Source: CAYLNM01 sp964385045
GTDB lineage: Bacteria > Planctomycetota > Phycisphaerae > Phycisphaerales > SM1A02
NCBI GenBank assembly: GCA_964385045.1
Contig: CAYLNM010000038.1
Coordinates: 1 to 28,861 of the forward strand
DNA length: 28,861 nt
Direction of reading: 5' to 3'
The position numbers and the translations under genes are program-made. This document shows, one piece after another, positions 25,856-28,861 of this stretch (its first letter is position 1; every line of letters begins with the position of its first letter). A model generated the notes under the pieces. It saw only the letters and a program-made list of their open reading frames with translations, was not told where the DNA came from and made no database searches.

Positions 25856-27769
25856 TCACTCGGCGGCCGCCGTCTCGGGCGACGCGGCCGCGTTCGTCGC
25901 GGACTCGGCGTCACCGACCGCCTCGGCGTCGTCCGCGTCGCTCGTGCGCCGCCGCAGCTCGAACTGGTGCCGCTCGGCGAGGGCCTCGAAGCCGAAGGCC
26001 TGGGTGAAGTCGCCGACGTCGGGCCCGAGCTCCTGGTCGCTCACCACCTGCACGAGGGTGGGCAGCTGGGAGAGCCGCTCGTACGTCTCGCGGTTCAGCG
26101 GCGACTGCCGGGTGAACTCGACCAGCAGGAGGGCGGGCGCGGACTCGGCCGCGAACGACGCGATGCGCTGGTCGCTCGGGAGGGTGCCGGCGGCCCGGTC
26201 GAGCGGCAGGCCGAGGGCGTGATCGACGATCGCCTCGACGACCTCGGGGTCCTGGCCGACCACCGGGAGGCTCGTGAAGCCCACGAATCGCGGGTCGCCG
26301 CCGGTGGCCTCGAAGATGCCGGGGCTGACGCGGGCGATCGAGCCGACCTGCTCGAGGGGGGCGTCGCGATCGACGGCGACGGCGAGCAGGCCGCGGGTCT
26401 CGGCGTCGGACTCGATGGCGTCGCGGTCGGCGAGGAGCTGCGCCCACGCCGCCTGCCGCCGCAGGTCCTCGACCACCTCGTCGCGGACCTCCGCGAGCTC
26501 GCGCGGTGCCCGGGCTGCATCGGCCTCGAGCACGCGGAACACCACGAGTCCGCCCTCGGGGGTGCGGAGGAGCGGACCGATCACGCCGGCCTGCAGGGGC
26601 ACGCGGCCCTCGCCGCCGAACTCCTTCAGCTCGCTCATCAGCTGGGCGAGGCTCTCGGCCTCTCCGTACCGGTCGGTGGTCGCGGTGGGGAGGAACCGCT
26701 CCTCGGCGAGGTCCTCGATCGTCAGCATGCGGTCGTCGACCCGGAGGTAGCGCACCCCGTCGAGGCCCTCGAACTGCTCGGCGAGGCCGTCGACCATGTC
26801 CGCGAGGTCCAGCCGGCGCTCGACCCAGTCCTCGGGCAGCGACGCGAAGCCGAGCTCGTCCGACGGCAGGCCGCGGGTGAGCTCGAGCTGCCGGGCCACG
26901 ATCCACTTCTCGATCGCGTCGCGGTCCGCCGCCTCCAGCTCCTCGAGCAGGTCGGTGCGGACCACCTCCGGGATCTCGGCTCCGAGCTCGAACGGCGGGA
27001 AGCCGCGCTCCTCGGCGAACCGCCGCCAGTGCCGGGCCAGGGCGACGCCGTCGAGCAGGCCGGCGGCCTCGACCCGCTCGTCGATCGCCGCCGCGGGCAC
27101 GTGCAGCAGCTCGATCGTGAACCGGTCGGGCAGCCGGTAGCCCGGGCGGCCCGGGCCCTCGCCCTCGCCGGGCTCGACGTCGCGGAAGCGCTCGAACTGC
27201 TCGCGGATCGCCTCCTCGCTCGGCATGGGGGCGGTGGAGGGATCCGGCTCGATCGCGACCACGCGGCCCGAGACCTCGTGGAAGAGGCGGCGGGCGCTGG
27301 CCTCCATGCGGCGGTCGCTCATCGACGTGCCGCGCTGCCAGCGGTCGACCAGGCGGAGCACGCCCTGCAGGCCGGCGAGGGCCCGCTCGGACCGCTGCGA
27401 CCGGCCGACGCGGACGAAGATCTGCTCGGCGACCTGCGGATCCAGCTCGATGCTGCCGCGGGTCGGGACGAGCCCGGCCTCGCGGGCCTCGCGGACGAGC
27501 AGGTACCAGTGCTCGGCGTCGCGGATCTCGCTCAGCCACGGCAGGCCCCGCATGAGCGGCTCGATGATGCTGAGCTCGCGGGCGGTCTCGGACTGCACCT
27601 CGGTGCCGAGCTCCTCGCCCTCGGGGCCGATGGTGGCCCACGTCAGGCTCGCCCGCGCCCGCGACTCGGCGAACTCCTGCACCGCGGTCGGGGCGAGGAA
27701 CACCACGAGGAGGAGCGAGCCGAAGACGGCCAGGATCCACTTGCTGTACCGGCGCAGGAACTTCATCAT
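25856..27769 (-). CDS. Membrane-anchored PpiD/SurA-like protein, function uncertain
   Basis: A 637-residue protein. An N-terminal basic stretch and single membrane anchor (KFLRRYSKWILAVFGSLLLV, with the helix continuing to VFLAP, about residues 11-28) precede a long, acidic, mostly helical region, as in PpiD (short cytoplasmic tail, one helix, periplasmic body). Segments such as PSEEAIREQFERFRDV, RFTIELLHVPAAAIDERV and LAEVRDEVVEDLRRQAAWAQ resemble the chaperone lobes of the SurA/PpiD/PrsA family, and LLRTPEGGLVVFRVLEA resembles the end of a parvulin domain. I do not see a complete, convincing parvulin active site, so isomerase activity is doubtful. Inferred: an envelope protein-folding factor. 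Two adjacent ATGs (27769, 27766) are possible starts, with GAGG upstream. The C-terminus is a disordered Ala/Glu/Asp tail. Confidence 0.7.
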   Translation of the reverse strand: MMKFLRRYSKWILAVFGSLLLVVFLAPTAVQEFAESRARASLTWATIGPEGEELGTEVQSETARELSIIEPLMRGLPWLSEIRDAEHWYLLVREAREAGLVPTRGSIELDPQVAEQIFVRVGRSQRSERALAGLQGVLRLVDRWQRGTSMSDRRMEASARRLFHEVSGRVVAIEPDPSTAPMPSEEAIREQFERFRDVEPGEGEGPGRPGYRLPDRFTIELLHVPAAAIDERVEAAGLLDGVALARHWRRFAEERGFPPFELGAEIPEVVRTDLLEELEAADRDAIEKWIVARQLELTRGLPSDELGFASLPEDWVERRLDLADMVDGLAEQFEGLDGVRYLRVDDRMLTIEDLAEERFLPTATTDRYGEAESLAQLMSELKEFGGEGRVPLQAGVIGPLLRTPEGGLVVFRVLEADAARAPRELAEVRDEVVEDLRRQAAWAQLLADRDAIESDAETRGLLAVAVDRDAPLEQVGSIARVSPGIFEATGGDPRFVGFTSLPVVGQDPEVVEAIVDHALGLPLDRAAGTLPSDQRIASFAAESAPALLLVEFTRQSPLNRETYERLSQLPTLVQVVSDQELGPDVGDFTQAFGFEALAERHQFELRRRTSDADDAEAVGDAESATNAAASPETAAAE

Positions 27770-27888
27770 CGCCCTGGTCCTCGGTTGGGGGCCCGGTGCC
27801 GCCGGGCGGGGGAGGCGGGGGCCCGGTCGGCGCGGGAACGGCGGCCGGCCGGGGGCAGGGCGAGCCGCGGGGGCCGCCCCTCATGACA

Positions 27889-27921
27889 CGAGGCCCGCGC
27901 CGTGTTCCGGCTCGGGCCTCG
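27889..27921 (-). terminator. Second hairpin after rpsD
   Basis: GAGGCCCG (27890-27897) pairs with CGGGCCTC (27913-27920), with one more C-G pair outside and a three-pair inner stem. It lies between rpsD and the PpiD/SurA-like gene and may back up the hairpin at 27943-27971. Confidence 0.45.
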
Positions 27922-27942
27922 GTCACGGCTCGCGGGACGCAC

Positions 27943-27971
27943 CGCGGACGGCGGGCGAGCCCGCGTCCGCG
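27943..27971 (-). terminator. Terminator-like hairpin after rpsD
   Basis: A 13-bp stem with one bulged G and a GA at its tip (27943-27956 with 27959-27971) begins seven bases past the rpsD stop. No U-tract. Confidence 0.6.
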
Positions 27972-27978
27972 TGCGGGA

Positions 27979-28578
27979 TCAGCGGTAGAACTCGACGATC
28001 AGGTTCGTGTTCACGTCGAACGGGATCTGGTCCGCCGTCGGCTGGCTCAGCGCCTTGGCCGTGAGGTCGGCGGGGCTCACGTCCATCCAGCCGGGCACGA
28101 TGTGGCCGGCCATGGACTCCATGTTCTCGCGGGCGAGCGTGTGGATGCGGTCGCGGAGGGTGATCGTGTCGCCGGGCTGGATCTGGTAGCTCGGACGATC
28201 GACCTTGTGGCCGTTCACCAGCACGTGGCCGTGCACCACCATCTGGCGGGCGGCCCAGATCGTGCGGACGAAGCCGGCCCGGCGGACGACGTTGTCGAGG
28301 CGCTGCTCGAGCAGCACCAGCAGGTTCTCGCCGGTGTTGCCCTTGCGGCGGCTGGCCTCGGCCACGTAGCGGCGGAACTGCTTCTCCAGCACCGAGTAGT
28401 GGTGGCGGAGCTTCTGCTTCTCGGTCAGGCGGATGCCGTAGTCCTTGGGACGGCGCCCGCGGAACCCGTGCATCCCCGGGGGCGTCAGCTGCCGCTTGGC
28501 CGTGTGCTTCGGGACGTCCGCGATCGGCACGCCGACGCGACGGGAGAGCTTCACCTTGGGACCGAGATAGCGAGCCAT
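27979..28578 (-). CDS. rpsD: 30S ribosomal protein S4
   Basis: A primary 16S rRNA-binding protein of the small subunit. The 199-residue product begins MARYLGPKVKLSRRVGVP, has the N-terminal domain motif RRPKDYGIRLTEKQKLRHHY and the S4 RNA-binding domain (RLDNVVRRAGF, ARQMVVHGHVLVNGHKVDRP), and ends IPFDVNTNLIVEFYR. No zinc-finger cysteines are present, so it is the C-minus form. ATG 28578 is supported by the family N-terminus and an AGGA six bases upstream. It stands alone with its own promoter (28708-28736) rather than between rpsK and rpoA as in many bacteria, though genes beyond the right edge are unseen. Its roughly 120-nt leader can fold into a nested hairpin, suggestive of autogenous control. 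Confidence 0.97.
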   Translation of the reverse strand: MARYLGPKVKLSRRVGVPIADVPKHTAKRQLTPPGMHGFRGRRPKDYGIRLTEKQKLRHHYSVLEKQFRRYVAEASRRKGNTGENLLVLLEQRLDNVVRRAGFVRTIWAARQMVVHGHVLVNGHKVDRPSYQIQPGDTITLRDRIHTLARENMESMAGHIVPGWMDVSPADLTAKALSQPTADQIPFDVNTNLIVEFYR

Positions 28579-28620
28579 GCGGATTCCTGCGCAGGGGGAC
28601 GGGTCGGATCGGGGAGCGAG

Positions 28621-28678
28621 GGCCGCGGCGGTGAGGCGGCGGGACCCCGCGTCACGGTCCCGCACGGGGACCGCGGCC
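28621..28678 (-). promoter_or_regulatory. Structured rpsD leader, candidate autoregulatory element
   Basis: GGCCGCGG (28621-28628) can pair with CCGCGGCC (28671-28678), enclosing a second perfect stem GCGGGACC (28639-28646) with GGTCCCGC (28656-28663). It lies entirely between the predicted transcription start and the S4 start codon. Binding by S4 is inferred from known S4 autoregulation in other bacteria. Confidence 0.4.
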
Positions 28679-28707
28679 GGACACCTCCGGCGTGGAGCGA
28701 GCCGCAC

Positions 28708-28736
28708 ATTGAAGCGGTCCCCGGGAGCCGCGTCAA
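28708..28736 (-). promoter_or_regulatory. Sigma70 promoter candidate for rpsD
   Basis: Minus-strand TTGACG (28731-28736) and TTCAAT (28708-28713) have the ideal 17-bp spacing. Transcription would start near 28701, giving a leader of about 120 nt. Confidence 0.6.
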
Positions 28737-28818
28737 GCCGCGGGGGTGCCGGGGATGCCCGGGACGCCGGCGAGGCGGCCACGGGGCGGGAAGGCGGCCG
28801 GGGCCGCCGCGACCGCCG

Positions 28819-28834
28819 GCGGGGCAAGCCCCGC
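28819..28834 (-). terminator. Hairpin near right edge, possible terminator of an unseen gene
   Basis: GCGGGGC (28819-28825) pairs with GCCCCGC (28828-28834) across AA. It lies upstream of the rpsD promoter and could end a minus-strand gene beyond the window. The 28737-28861 stretch otherwise shows no gene. Confidence 0.35.
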
Positions 28835-28861
28835 GTGGGGACCGCGGCCGGAGCGGGACGG

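Overview
The window is a very GC-rich bacterial chromosome segment with near-saturated G/C third codon positions. It most likely comes from a planctomycete, probably the Phycisphaerae side of the phylum. This is inferred from two secreted proteins ending in the short paired Asp/Gly-rich, dockerin-like module (D-x-D-G-x-G-x-V-x-x-x-D-L-L-x-V-L-x-x-[FW]-G) common in that group, from NGIPD-type calcium-binding repeats, and from sigma70-type promoters with -10 boxes such as TATCCT, TACAAT and TAGACT. A 100-N assembly gap (11734-11833) lies between metK and a subtilase, so linkage across it is only as good as the scaffold.

Left block (1-11651), nearly all minus strand, housekeeping: rpoD (sigma factor, C-terminal end outside the window), dnaG (primase), rpmB (L28), clpX (unfoldase), a small membrane protein whose start overlaps the tig stop, tig (trigger factor), purD (purine synthesis), a doubtful small plus-strand ORF, and metK (AdoMet synthetase). 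dnaG-rpoD keeps the classical macromolecular-synthesis pairing. tig and clpX are neighbours as in many bacteria, but the usual clpP between them is absent and a small membrane protein sits there.

Middle block (11834-19980), plus strand, accessory: a secreted S8 serine protease (N-terminus lost in the gap), a CsrA-response regulator receiver fusion, a large secreted protein with seven FG-GAP-like blades followed by 23 NGIPD-type repeats, and a TPR-sulfotransferase. Hairpins, separate -10 boxes or long spacers suggest these are separate transcription units. The CsrA-REC fusion is the most unusual item: an RNA-binding post-transcriptional regulator joined to a phosphorylatable receiver domain.

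Right block (19981-28861): a winged-helix regulator divergent from a Thermus-type isocitrate dehydrogenase, with two face-to-face overlapping promoters and an inverted repeat between them; then a CsaA/MetRS-beta-like tRNA-binding protein and PEP carboxylase (ppc); then, on the minus strand, a membrane-anchored PpiD/SurA-like protein and rpsD (S4), whose leader can fold into a nested hairpin. icd and ppc both bear on the TCA cycle (2-oxoglutarate formation and oxaloacetate replenishment).

I saw no rRNA, tRNA, CRISPR array, insertion sequence, integrase or phage gene. All promoter and terminator calls are by eye; the terminators are mostly GC-rich hairpins with little or no U-tract.
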